A stretch of 64,000 nucleotides of DNA, from contig LS997566.1 of the NCBI GenBank assembly GCA_000469685.2, positions 36,496,420 to 36,560,419 on the forward strand, written 5' to 3'. The notes beneath the pieces were generated by a model. The model saw only the letters and a program-made list of their open reading frames with translations, searched no databases and was not told the DNA's origin. The translations under genes and the position numbers were made by a program. Source of the stretch: Haemonchus contortus (lineage: Eukaryota; Nematoda; Chromadorea; Rhabditida; Trichostrongylidae). Shown piece after piece: positions 36,321 through 46,299 of this stretch. Numbering within the stretch: position 1 is the first letter of the stretch; every line of letters begins with the position of its first letter.

Positions 36321-37958
36321 ATGCTGTCGTCCGAGGTGAATCAGGTACTTATCATACTCACCGTTGTCGTGGCCAGCATCGCCTTCTTACTCATCATCTA
36401 TATCTACTGTCACTATAAATGCGGTTTTTGCCAGCGGAAACGCAAATCGACGAATTTGCCCGAAGTCCGTATCACGATGCACAATGATAACGCCAAGTAA
36501 GTTCACTTTTTTCTTCTCCCGTACCACCCTACCCATTTCCGCACCTCTCCCCACCCTCTACGTAGAGCCATGTATAGCCTAACATATCGTGCATACACAG
36601 AAATGTGGGTGAAACCGTCAACAATAGTTGTGGGTCAGAATGCGCCATCGCGGTCAAGTCGATGAAAGCAGGTTACCCCTGTTTGTGGCAATTCCGTCTA
36701 GTCAAGCACTTAAATACCCCACAAAACAGATGGAGAAGCTTTCCTTTTAACAACAAAAAGGAAAGGAGAGGGACGGCGGAAGGTCCTGCTGCGATTAGCC
36801 GAGGCTGCCAAGAACTTGGTAACCCAAGTAGTACTCCCATCGCATCCATATTTACCACTTATCAGCAGAATCACACGGAAAATCTCATAACCATGCAACT
36901 ACTTTCAGAACGCCCTTATCAGTCGATTGCCCGGATATCGATTTTATTGATTCACGGAACACGAACATCGTCTCGTCGACGGTACGCGTATCATCAGTGC
37001 ACAATGCACCGCATCAACTATAGAGTCCTTATCTTTCCATTTATCACACATCATCGGCCTTCTTGTACACAGCTTGCAATAAAAATCTTTTATTTGTTCC
37101 TATGATTTCCTGAGAAGTTCGCGAACAGTGTACCACCTGAATGTCAGGACGAGGAGTTACCAAATCTCAACGAGGAACGGAGAACAACAATCAACGTCCA
37201 CTCTCATCATGCCCTACCGAATTCCCACTTCTTTTCGCCTACTGTGTAACGACGATCTGGATGCCCATCAGAAACAATAACAGTGAAAGCCTTTATTATG
37301 TGGGATAACAAAGATACTTTTGAAAGTGGGAAAAGCCCCACACAATGCCGCTGAACTATTTCCCAATCGTTGCTCCTTGGCTCAAAACCTTTCATAAGAA
37401 GATAAGTGATCCCAACTGTGGGTAGGTCTACCGCTCCCAATGTCCCTAGATTCCATAGAATTCAAGATTTTGTTCAGTGACAGAACCTCTGCACCATTCT
37501 TAATTACTAAAAGCCTGTAGAGTGACGTTTGACGAAATTCAAGCAGAGAGGCAAATATTCATTCTCATTAGGCTAAACTACCAATCTGGCTGCCCTGTCT
37601 GAATAAGTCCTTGTCGCAGGCCAAGTCACTTTGCCCTGCCAGCTTGGATCCTACCATAACGGTTACTGGTTTTGCCGAAAATGTATTAAAAATAGCAAGT
37701 ATTATATGGCAAACTATTTCTTAGTCAACTTATGTATTATGATATTCGAAACATTCCTTTACACAAATTTAAAGTACTGTATCGTAAGAATCCTTAATTT
37801 TTAGCCCTGTGTATGTGGACCACCGTGCGGAGAGTGTGGAAAAAGAGCTCAACATGCTATATCCTCCCTTTTCTTTCCAAGAAATTAGTTCAGCCAATAC
37901 CTGCACTAAAAATTATCTCAGCCAAGCAGCGTACTCGTCAAGACTTAGATATCGCTAG
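36321..37958 (+). CDS. Small single-pass membrane protein, multi-exon
   Basis: I do not recognise the family. Exons that join in phase: 36,321-36,496 (donor GTAAGT), 36,909-36,981 (acceptor TTTCAG, donor GTACGC), 37,115-37,245 or 37,249, and 37,805-37,958. The first exon gives a short outside segment, a hydrophobic helix at residues about 9-29 (VLIILTVVVASIAFLLIIYI) and a Cys-rich basic stop (CHYKCGFCQRKRK), so a type III single-pass protein is likely. The rest is polar. If exon 3 is not spliced it ends at TAA 37,247-37,249 (127 aa). If the GT|GTAACG donor is used, the frame continues through 37,805 to TAG at 37,956-37,958 (177 aa). A further donor at 37,931 and an acceptor at 38,107-38,108 would give 208 aa, ending at 38,229. 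An extra in-phase segment at 36,601-36,671 could be an optional exon. Confidence 0.6.
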
Positions 37959-38108
37959 GTATCGGACCACCATTAACATGAAATTCGGCGGATGAACTCG
38001 TCCGAAAAAGAGCCAACTAGCCAATATCACACCAAACATGTGGATGTTGTTTTATAATGGCGCAAACTATCGGCTAACGAAATCTGGATCGTGTTTCCTT
38101 CACAAGAG

Positions 38109-38470
38109 GACTGAACTTGGAAATAACGACGAACAACAAAGTTCTTATATGTCCATTTACGGTCAGATTTCATCGACTTCTGCGTTTCCCATTACATCAG
38201 CATTTCCACCAAAGAGAACACATCCATAACAAGTTGCAAAACTCGGATAACTCACTAGTACCTATGACGATGACAGGTCGCCATACTCGAAAGACGAATA
38301 TATATCGAATCGCCAGCACAGACGAAAAACTACGTAAAGCTCCAGGTTTGTTGACGCTTCCAACCTGCCCAAGAAACACAAAGCGTAACCCTTTGCATTC
38401 CATCAAGAGAACACCAAGCCCTGTTTATTATTCACCTTATGTGTCTGTAGATGGGAAATTGTGCCGATGA
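38109..38470 (+). CDS. Possible 3' exon(s) of the preceding gene
   Basis: Two overlapping frames look protein-like: one ends at TAA 38,227-38,229 (segment with NNDEQQSSYMSIYGQ and SAFPITSAFPPKRTHP), the other runs to TGA 38,468-38,470 (segment with TNIYRIASTDEKLRKAPG and RTPSPVYYSPYVSVDGK). The first can be joined in phase to the membrane-protein gene through the donor at 37,931, but its acceptor (CACAAGAG) is weak. The segment lies 130 bp from the convergent L8 stop. Whether it is coding or 3' UTR is unresolved. Confidence 0.3.
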
Positions 38471-38598
38471 GTGTGTGTTATGTGCCGATTAGACTGCCAT
38501 CGTCCCTTTGAAAACCACGAAAACTTGAACAATATACATATGTATATGCTATACTTGAACAAATATAACAAATTTGTATTCCAACAAAAACAATAAGC

Positions 38599-40120
38599 TT
38601 AAACAGCCTCCTCCTTGGTGACTTTGACTGGCTTTCCTCCCCGAATTCTTCCGGTACGACGGGCAGCAATGAGACCGACCTAAACAGGGCAACGAACAGT
38701 GCACATATAAACCATTGTTAATGATTTCCTGGTGGCTAACTCTTTGTGGAAGAAACTGACTGAACCAAATGCACAACCACGGAATAGTAAATGAAAAACG
38801 AATTAAGTCGAATCGACCCACCTTCTTTCCTGCACTGGCGTCCCTTCGGACGGTTGAAGGATGACCGATGTGTTGATGGTTACCTCCTCCGTGGGGATGT
38901 TCAACAGGGTTCATAGCAACACCTCTGACTCGTGGCCAGCTGTTTCTCTTGGCCTTGTATTTATGGTATGCACGACCGGCCTTGAGCATAGGCTTGTCAG
39001 TACGACCTCCACCAGCAACCAATCCTGGAAACGGAGGACTCGTACAACTAGCTCCAAAAATTGAGGAAAAAAACAAACGAAAGGATACCAATTGAGTGAA
39101 AAGTGAAGCGATTTTCGAAGTAAAATCTCAAAATACACACCAATCATGGCACGGTTGGCAGACTGGATGACCTTCTTGGCTCCAGATGGAAGACGAATAC
39201 GGGTCTTCTTGGTCTCGGGGTTGTGAGCAATCACGGTGGCATAGGTACCTGTAGAGCACAACACACAATGAAGTGAAGCACCACTAGAACAAGAATGACT
39301 CAAACAAATTGCAAACTAATAAATAGCGGTTTATAAAACGAACCAGAACACTTTGCCAGCTTTCCTCTGTCCCCGCACTTGCCCTCAACGTTGCAGATAG
39401 TGGTTCCTTCCGGAAGGCTTCCAACAGGAACAATGTTTCCAACCTGTACGCTGGCTAAAAAGTGACGATTGACTCTACAAAAAAACAATCAAATTGTATG
39501 GTTCAAAAAAATGAAAAGCAGCCATCAAGATCTCTAGGCAGGGAACCATAATTCGGACATAGACGACAAAACCTGTAGACGGAAGCGAAACAATAGTTAG
39601 CTTAGTGCTTTAGTGAAAAGTATCTTATAAGCTCCCTTAGAACACAACACACCCGCCTTTTCAAATGTGAAGTGTGTGCGCATGTTACGGTGCACAACGT
39701 AAACGCAGAGTGAAAGAAAATTCAGTGAAATTTTCAAAAACTTCTTTAGAAAAGAATGCTCCCAACCTTTACAAAAATTTTCCCATTATTCTCAAACTTA
39801 AAAGCAATCTTGAAAAACCGCAAAAGATTGAGAAACATACCCTTTGAGCCGCAGTACACGAACTGCCCAGTATACATTCCTTCAGCAGCAACAACGGTGC
39901 TCTTCACGGTCTTGTACTTGTATGGATCGCGGAAAGCAACAATGGCTAGAGGTGCACCACGTCCAGGATCGTGGATGATGTCCTTGATCACACCACGAAT
40001 ATATCCGTGGCGTTCAGCATAGTCAAGCGGTCGCAGTTGAGCGGCTCCCTTACGATGCTTGTTATGCGACTTGAAGATACCTCCAGCTCCCTTACGCTGG
40101 ACTCTGATCCGACGACCCAT
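38599..40120 (-). CDS. rpl-8: 60S ribosomal protein L8 (uL2)
   Basis: uL2 protein of the large ribosomal subunit, which contacts rRNA near the peptidyl-transferase centre. Five exons join in phase: 40,120-39,841, 39,454-39,344, 39,248-39,141, 39,024-38,822 and 38,679-38,599 (783 nt, 260 aa plus TAA), the usual nematode length. All junctions are GT-AG. Hallmarks: N-terminal [54 protein letters not shown], and the highly conserved [20 protein letters not shown] loop in exon 4, ending in the Lys-rich [11 protein letters not shown]. The ATG is fixed by homology and lies 11 nt after a TTTGTAG acceptor. It converges with the small membrane-protein gene to its left. Nothing suggests it is a pseudogene. 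Confidence 0.97.
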
Positions 40121-40131
40121 TGTTTGACAAC

Positions 40132-40133
40132 CT
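40132..40133 (-). other. Predicted trans-splice or 5'UTR acceptor of rpl-8
   Basis: Minus strand CTCCTTTGTAG ends 11 nt before the ATG at 40,120. This could be an SL trans-splice site, as is common for nematode ribosomal-protein messages, or the 3' end of a 5'UTR intron. Confidence 0.55.
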
Positions 40134-42614
40134 ACAAAGGAGAAGGGTAAATCCGCATATTCACTATACTGTAGCTGAATGAAATCAAGCGAAGCGCAGT
40201 AAATAGAGCAGAAGACTACGAACGTTATCCCATTACCTAGAAAAATGGTTCCTACAAACAATATCGGCGGAAACGCTGCATTCCCTGTCAATGTCAACTC
40301 AAAAAGGCTTATCCGGCGATCAGCAAAGCCACATCATAATAAAGGTATAAAAGATCAGAAATCTGAAGGAAACGGTTCAAAATTTGTTGTAAATGTCCAA
40401 AAGATCAGTGCTAAACAAGTTTTGAAAAAAGACGACTATCTTACAAATTTGTGAAAAAACATGATATTGATATTGGACAGGTGAAAGAAAACGGAATGAA
40501 CAATGACGTCGAACGCTTCTCCCTATTAGGACAATGGGAAAAAAAGAAAACCGATATTAACGACTTTACGATTTACTCCCCCCCCCCCCCCCAAAGATTA
40601 CGGTGTAAGAGTCTAAATAATAGTAAACAAAAAAACACCACACAGGCATATGATACAAGATATGTGAGCCAGCCTCCCTCTTTATTTTCTTCGGATCTTT
40701 GAGGGAACCTTCTTGAAAGTAAGATTTCAAAAAGAACTATCAAATGAAAACGAAATTTTAGGTGAAAGACACACAAATGCAATTCCACATTTAACTGCCA
40801 ACGCAGCACTGCAGCGAACAGCAGATACTCAGCCAACCTGATTTTCAATGCGCGCGGCAGCAATGCGTGCTCTCCCGATTGGAGCGTTTTAGTTGGTGGC
40901 GCCTGTTCTCGGAGACTGTAGATCTCCCTGTTTGATAGGAGAGGGCTGCGTAGGAGGTTTCGGAAGAAAGAGTAGTTAGGTCTTGTGGCTTGAGGATTTC
41001 GGAGCTTCACCATTCATCAAAGGGACTGGTATTGGAGATTTTTGAGACTGACGCTCAGGGGAGAGAAGAAATCGATAAGGAGAAGCAGGCTGCCATTTGT
41101 GGAGCCATTTATCCAACTGCCCTTCTCGTTCTTAGCTGCTTTGGGCTGGCTTCATTCAGTGTGGTCATTGTGAGTATTGTTCTTCTAGGGCCATCTACCC
41201 AACTGATCATTCACTTCCCAGGTGCTTCAGGAAGGAGGAAGGAGTAAGAAGGGGAGCTTTCCACGAGTCTCTCCAAGGCCCATATGATGGATTCAGACCA
41301 CCGCATGTAGTGCTGAGTCCGTTTCTTAGTTTTTTTTATCGATGGCTGAGTTCTTTTCTTATCGGAAGGGTTTTAGGTTGAGAATTCAACGGAGCTCATA
41401 CCTCTCGCCAGAATTCAATTTGTTATTCTATTTCATTTTCTTTTTCATGTGAGCCGAAAGTTCCTACTTTGATGATCTTGGTAATTTTGGAGATTGCCAA
41501 ATAATCGTACACATTGATCCTTATTTATTCGGAGAACTCTGCAATATACAAACTGGTGTTTTTTCAAAGTTTCTAAAGCTAATTTACCGAGATTTCCTAG
41601 GGATATTAAGCCTAAAGTAACTTATAATAATCTCGAAAACTAGCTTCGCCCATCATCAGGAAATAGGAATTTTTTCTCAAATTTTTACTGATAAGGTCAA
41701 CCAAAGCTTCGATGAAAATCGACCGATCACTGCAGGCCCTACTTTATGTCCATTCTGACCCGGCGAATCTGATCAGAAACGAAAGGAACGGCGCATCCCT
41801 GGAACCTTTGAACGTCGTCATTTGGATTCGCTTAACAAATTATCTGACAAGATACTGATTCCCAACAGGATAGGGCCATTATAAAGAATTGTAAATGTGT
41901 GACACGCGGTTTATCTGTAGTAATAACGATGCGATGCAGTTATTAGGAAGTAAACAAATGAATAGTTTGAGTGGTTCAATTTCTTCGGGATCGCGCCATG
42001 CATTTGACTGCTTCTCTGAAATGTTTAGATGATTGGATTTCCACTTGACCTATGCAGGCCAGGGACAAGCTAATATTCCAAACTGCATTTCTATCTTCAC
42101 AAATTATACCCGCAACCAATTTATCATTCGAAAGGGTTCGAAGACATAATGGTCTTTAACGAAAACTGATGTCCTGGATAAAATAAGCCATGCAATGCAG
42201 CTCTTTAATCCTTCCCACCGCTTTTTCGTCCATGTGGCTTTGATCTCTTCAGAAAACGGGACTTGAGTGAAAGCAGATGAGATTCAAGCTAATGTTCAGC
42301 ATGCTGCCTTCACATCAATCTATTTCCATTAATTTCGTAGCCACGATCGAAGTATTTTTCTCGAACTTTTTGGCGCAATCACAAGTATTTTTGTTTATTT
42401 TCAGATTATTTGTTACTGATTCAAATTTATTTGCTTTCTGTTGATTGGTTTGAACCTAAACAGCTGAATAAAAACCTCAATGACTGGGAATCACAATTTT
42501 AGCACTAGCTAATAAAAACGAATTTGATGGGTAGGAATACCGTACTGAAGAAAATGGGTGATTTTCCACATCATGTTCCTTCTTTTTCATCCATTATTCC
42601 ACCTATCCACGATA
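40134..42614. other. Intergenic region upstream of rpl-8
   Basis: Should contain the L8 promoter, but I recognise no specific element. A run of about 16 C lies at 40,577-40,592. An open minus frame (40,573-41,013) has no motif. A GCGCCATGCATTTGACTG SINE-tail relic is at 41,993-42,010. Confidence 0.4.
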
Positions 42615-42618
42615 TTAA

Positions 42619-43120
42619 AGGCACCGTTCACGCTAAAAAAAGTTATTGAGTTCTTACCTTATTAATACTCAGCGGCCCCCGTGGGTTGTAGAAGGGTCCT
42701 TCTCACTCCCGCTATTTCGACGTCCAGGGCATAGTGGCGGGCCCGTTGTTGTCGTAATTCGCATCTCCGCCCCTCGACCGATCACCTTAGACGAGTGTCG
42801 AGACGACACAGTGTCATGTAATCGCGTCAGGACCCACCCTGAATTGCAATTTGCCAATTTGCAATTCAGGGTGGGTCCTGACGCGATTACATGACACTGT
42901 GTCGTCTCGACACTCGTCTAACGTGACACCGATCGTCTCTAACCGACGCTCTTTCAATGTGAAACTCGTCCAACCCCCTTTCCAGCTCTTTTTTTTTGGC
43001 CCTTTTTAATTCTTTTTGTTCATCGTTTTTTGCGCTTTTTTCGTTGTTATCGCTTCATTCTAGAGTAGTTCTATCAATTCCCGTCAAAAAAGGGTACCCT
43101 AACTTTTTGTGAATGGTGCC
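42619..43120. mobile_element. TTAA-flanked foldback MITE, copy 2
   Basis: Close relative of 10,636-11,197: starts AGGCACCGTTCACG, ends GTGAATGGTGCC, with TTAA at 42,615-42,618 and 43,121-43,124 (one terminal T is missing on the right). The inner palindrome is nearly perfect and ungapped here: CGAGACGACACAGTGTCATG...CCTGAATTGCAA mirrors itself around about 42,851. Copy 1 has extra sequence at the palindrome centre, so this copy may represent a collapsed form. It sits about 170 bp before the gene at 43,293. Confidence 0.85.
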
Positions 43121-43285
43121 TTAAGTAGGAATGCAATGTTTCCTGACTATTGAACATGCTCTATACATGATTTTTCACTTGGTAGATAGATCTACTGTGA
43201 GTCGCTGTGCAACCGCCCGCTCGCCTGTCACGTATACTGTCATTGGACTGATCGTTATCTACTACCAAGCCATTCAATTCGTTTC

Positions 43286-43287
43286 AG
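43286..43287 (+). other. Predicted trans-splice acceptor
   Basis: TTCGTTTCAG ends five bases before the ATG at 43,293, the same spacing as at 36,314. Consistent with SL trans-splicing of the downstream gene. Confidence 0.6.
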
Positions 43288-43292
43288 ACGCT

Positions 43293-44764
43293 ATGGCTAC
43301 CAAAGAATACTTTGTGCCCTCCGAAGAAGTGATGACGTCTATCGTCCTGCCGACAATAATTTTCTGTATTGGCATGGTGGTGGCGATGCTTGTTGGTATC
43401 AACAAATGCAAACAGTGGGAACTGGACAAAATCGTCGAAATGCGACGTACACGGCGCGTCGTACAACGGATAACAGCGCGTTTACGCGAGAAGAATTTTA
43501 AAACCATACAAAGTATGCCTATTGATTTTTCATTATCATTTACCGTCTGAGTGGTCCTCCGTTACGTTGAGAGCCGCTAAGAAGTCAGTCCACACGTTGT
43601 ATAAGACGTATACATTGATTGACGCCTACAGTAAATTGGGCTACACTGCGCGCATTAATCAATATGCATAGGTCACAGACCGCCTTCAAATCTGCTTTGA
43701 TTTAAACCAGGTTTAAGACTTTTGAGACTGCAACGTCTTCGTTGACCCTTATCAGTATGATCCACCACGTAGGTGGGTCGGATGATGCCGGTCGCGGCCG
43801 CACTGAAATTAGGTCATCTCGCGCGACCACTCCCGATTGTCTTGGGGAGTAGTTTTTTGTCGGCGACCAACGGAACAGCAACTCAAGTGTTATCGTCATA
43901 GTCAGTAAACTGCATTAGCTAGTAATACAGTAAAAGCGGGCCAGGAGTAGGGCGGTCGAATGCGATACCCTAGATTCAAGGGGCATAGGACAGGAGGCGG
44001 CAACTGCGATGGCGCCTCCTGACCTATGCTCGTTGTAAGCGCTCAATCCCTTGATCACGCTACAAATAATCTATTGCCTGTATGATCGTGATCAAAAGTT
44101 TTCAGATGCTCGTAATATGCGGAAACGTGCAGCAGCTGCAAAAGCTGCAGAAAAGCTGAAGAAAACCGAAGTTGCTCCTCCCATCTACTCGGCTCAACAG
44201 CAAGCTGTGTAAGTGGTTTTTATGGAATGGGCTAGATTTGCTGATTTATCAGTTTCCTAGAAATCGAGAGTGGACCTATGTACAATCGTTGTAACATATC
44301 TTCAACCCAAAAACCTTCAGATGCGGTACATCACCTCCGCCGTCGTACGAAGATGCATTGTTGGACGAGTACTACTACGAATGTCTACCATCCACTAGCA
44401 GGTAATGAAACTGCTACGAAAGTGATACTGGGAACATCCGGTTTCGACCAATCTGAGAACCCGTGCCGGTGCTTTCCGAACCCAACGCTTCATCACTACG
44501 CTACTAGGTCTACCCTTTGATTAGAAATCCCCATTTTCAGGAATTTTCTCGAGCTTATACCAAAGAAAAAAGAAATGGCTGAGTAAAGGAACCATTTTCT
44601 ACTAATAGCTGTTTCCAAAACATTCTCGCACCGCCTTTTTCATTGAGAACAATTTTTTATAGAGCCTCCCATTCAACAACGACGAACACCAGACGCTCAT
44701 CAACCCAGTCAAGGGCGTCTCGGAGAAGTGGACGCACGAGTCGTCGGACAAGCAGGACGAATAA
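43293..44764 (+). CDS. Single-pass membrane protein with PPxY motif
   Basis: Family not recognised. Four exons join in phase: 43,293-43,512, 44,106-44,208, 44,321-44,401 and 44,665-44,764 (504 nt, 167 aa plus TAA). Residues about 16-36 form one hydrophobic helix (SIVLPTIIFCIGMVVAMLVG). It is followed by a basic, Arg-rich helix (MRRTRRVVQRITARLREK) and an Ala/Lys-rich stretch (NMRKRAAAAKAAEKLKK), then a Pro/Tyr region with SPPPSYEDALLDEYYYE. PPSY fits the PPxY ligand of WW domains, such as those of Nedd4-type ubiquitin ligases, so a membrane adaptor is a reasonable guess. An acceptor two bases upstream (AGAG tandem) would shift the last exon into a Ser/Arg-rich tail; an alternative exon at 44,541-44,586 gives a 149 aa form. 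A polyadenylation signal AATAAA lies at 45,009-45,014. Confidence 0.7.
44541..44586 (+). CDS. Alternative terminal exon of the 43,293 gene
   Basis: Preceded by CCATTTTCAG, it continues exon 3 in phase and reads NFLELIPKKKEMAE then TAA at 44,584-44,586. This gives a 149 aa isoform with a short basic C-terminus instead of the acidic tail of exon 44,665-44,764. The acceptor is at least as good as that of the downstream exon, so both may be used. Confidence 0.45.
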
Positions 44765-44786
44765 AAACGCAATACTCGCTGTTTGA

Positions 44787-46299
44787 GCTGGAGCACAGAA
44801 GCCGGACTAGACTGAAGACGTTGTGGGCGTGGCTAATACTTAGATAATTTCCTGTGGCAGCCCAATGCTGTTACCACTATTTTCTGTATTGGGAAATTTT
44901 CGAACCTCTAGGTAGCCTATCCAACCCCAAATCAGCCAAATAACCAGCTGAGACCATAGTCAATCCCTTTTGTACGGACCAAGGTTGGAACCAGACATTT
45001 CACTTCTTAATAAACTGATTCTCTTCGGTGGCGCTCTGTAGATGTCCCGAGAGTGATAGTGGGGTGGGGCCTCCTGCTTGCATCGCGACCGTTCTGCTTT
45101 TGGCAATGCTATACAAAGTTCAATAATTTTGCTGATATCGCCATTCCCACACAGTTCAAGTGAGCCTGCTGGTTTTCACACCGTAGAAAGCTAGAGGCCA
45201 CGATAAATCTGTGAGCAAAATTGTCGAGTATCACACATTCCATCGGTGAACCCTTTTTTTCGCATGTTTGGATGAATTGAGTCCTTCTCAGCTTTTTAAT
45301 CATTCTATTTGCTTCACAAATGGATCAAATTATACTGTCAGCGGATTCTCTGCTACAGTAATCTTACTCTTGGCTCCCATTCTGGGTTGCAACACATTTT
45401 CCTGTACAGTACTTTGAGGGTTTCCTGTTCAAGTTCCCTCGGTAAACCGTATGGGTGACGGGTTTACCTATTGTCTGCCCGCTCTTCCGCTCTGGATGTA
45501 GTAACTGTATCACAAAATTCGTGGACTGCAAGATGTGTCTTGTGATTTGTACCTGCTTTCATTGGCATTGTTCAAAGAGATTTATAAATGTTCATGTCGT
45601 TGAATAAAAGTATACGGATCTTATTTGGACATTGTTTACAAGCCATGAATTTCTCGAAAATGAAATCTTTGTCTAAATTTGGGAGGGATGTAGAAGTGAA
45701 AAAAATGGCGGAGGAAATCCTCGAATAAAATTTCCCCGAATAACTTTTTCATTTTTCACGGACAGACTAGGCGAGGCGAAGAGTCATGCACATGCGAGCG
45801 GTCGCGAAGCGTACTCATGGAACAGTTGCTGGGATCCCAATCGGAGTTTCAACAAGTTCTACTTAATGCCTCCATTATCCCAATTAGAAGGAGCCGGGAT
45901 GGAGATGTTATTATCAATGTGCTCATATAGTGAACCTACTGGATTTCTGTGTTGCCACTATATGGCTATTATTGTACTTATTTATTACTTAGTACTGCCT
46001 TTTTTCTGGCTTATTTTTTGATCAGCAACTAATTAAGACATTCAGAGCCATTATACTTACTGATTCTACAATATCCTGATACAGTAATTTGACAACTATT
46101 GGGAGACACTTTTAGGGATGGAAAAGCAACTTGAAAGTTCTGTCTGTAGGTCCTAATTTGAGACTACCTTTCCATACAAACTATTTTTAAAGATAGCAAA
46201 CAAAACGAGAAATAATTGTATACTGCAGTGACAGGATAGATAAGGATGATAAGGAACAATAATAAATATTTATCAAAACATGATTATCAAGAATAACGA
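44787..46299. other. Gap between convergent genes
   Basis: 3' flanks of the 43,293 gene and of the sterol reductase gene. No coding exon seen. A GC-rich patch near 45,775-45,815 (GAGCGGTCGCGAAGCG) resembles part of the GC block at 36,197. Confidence 0.4.

Noticed and set aside
40573..41013. 146-codon minus-strand ORF upstream of rpl-8
   Set aside because: Ends in a poly-C/G run, no domain, no splice context, composition like the surrounding intergenic DNA.
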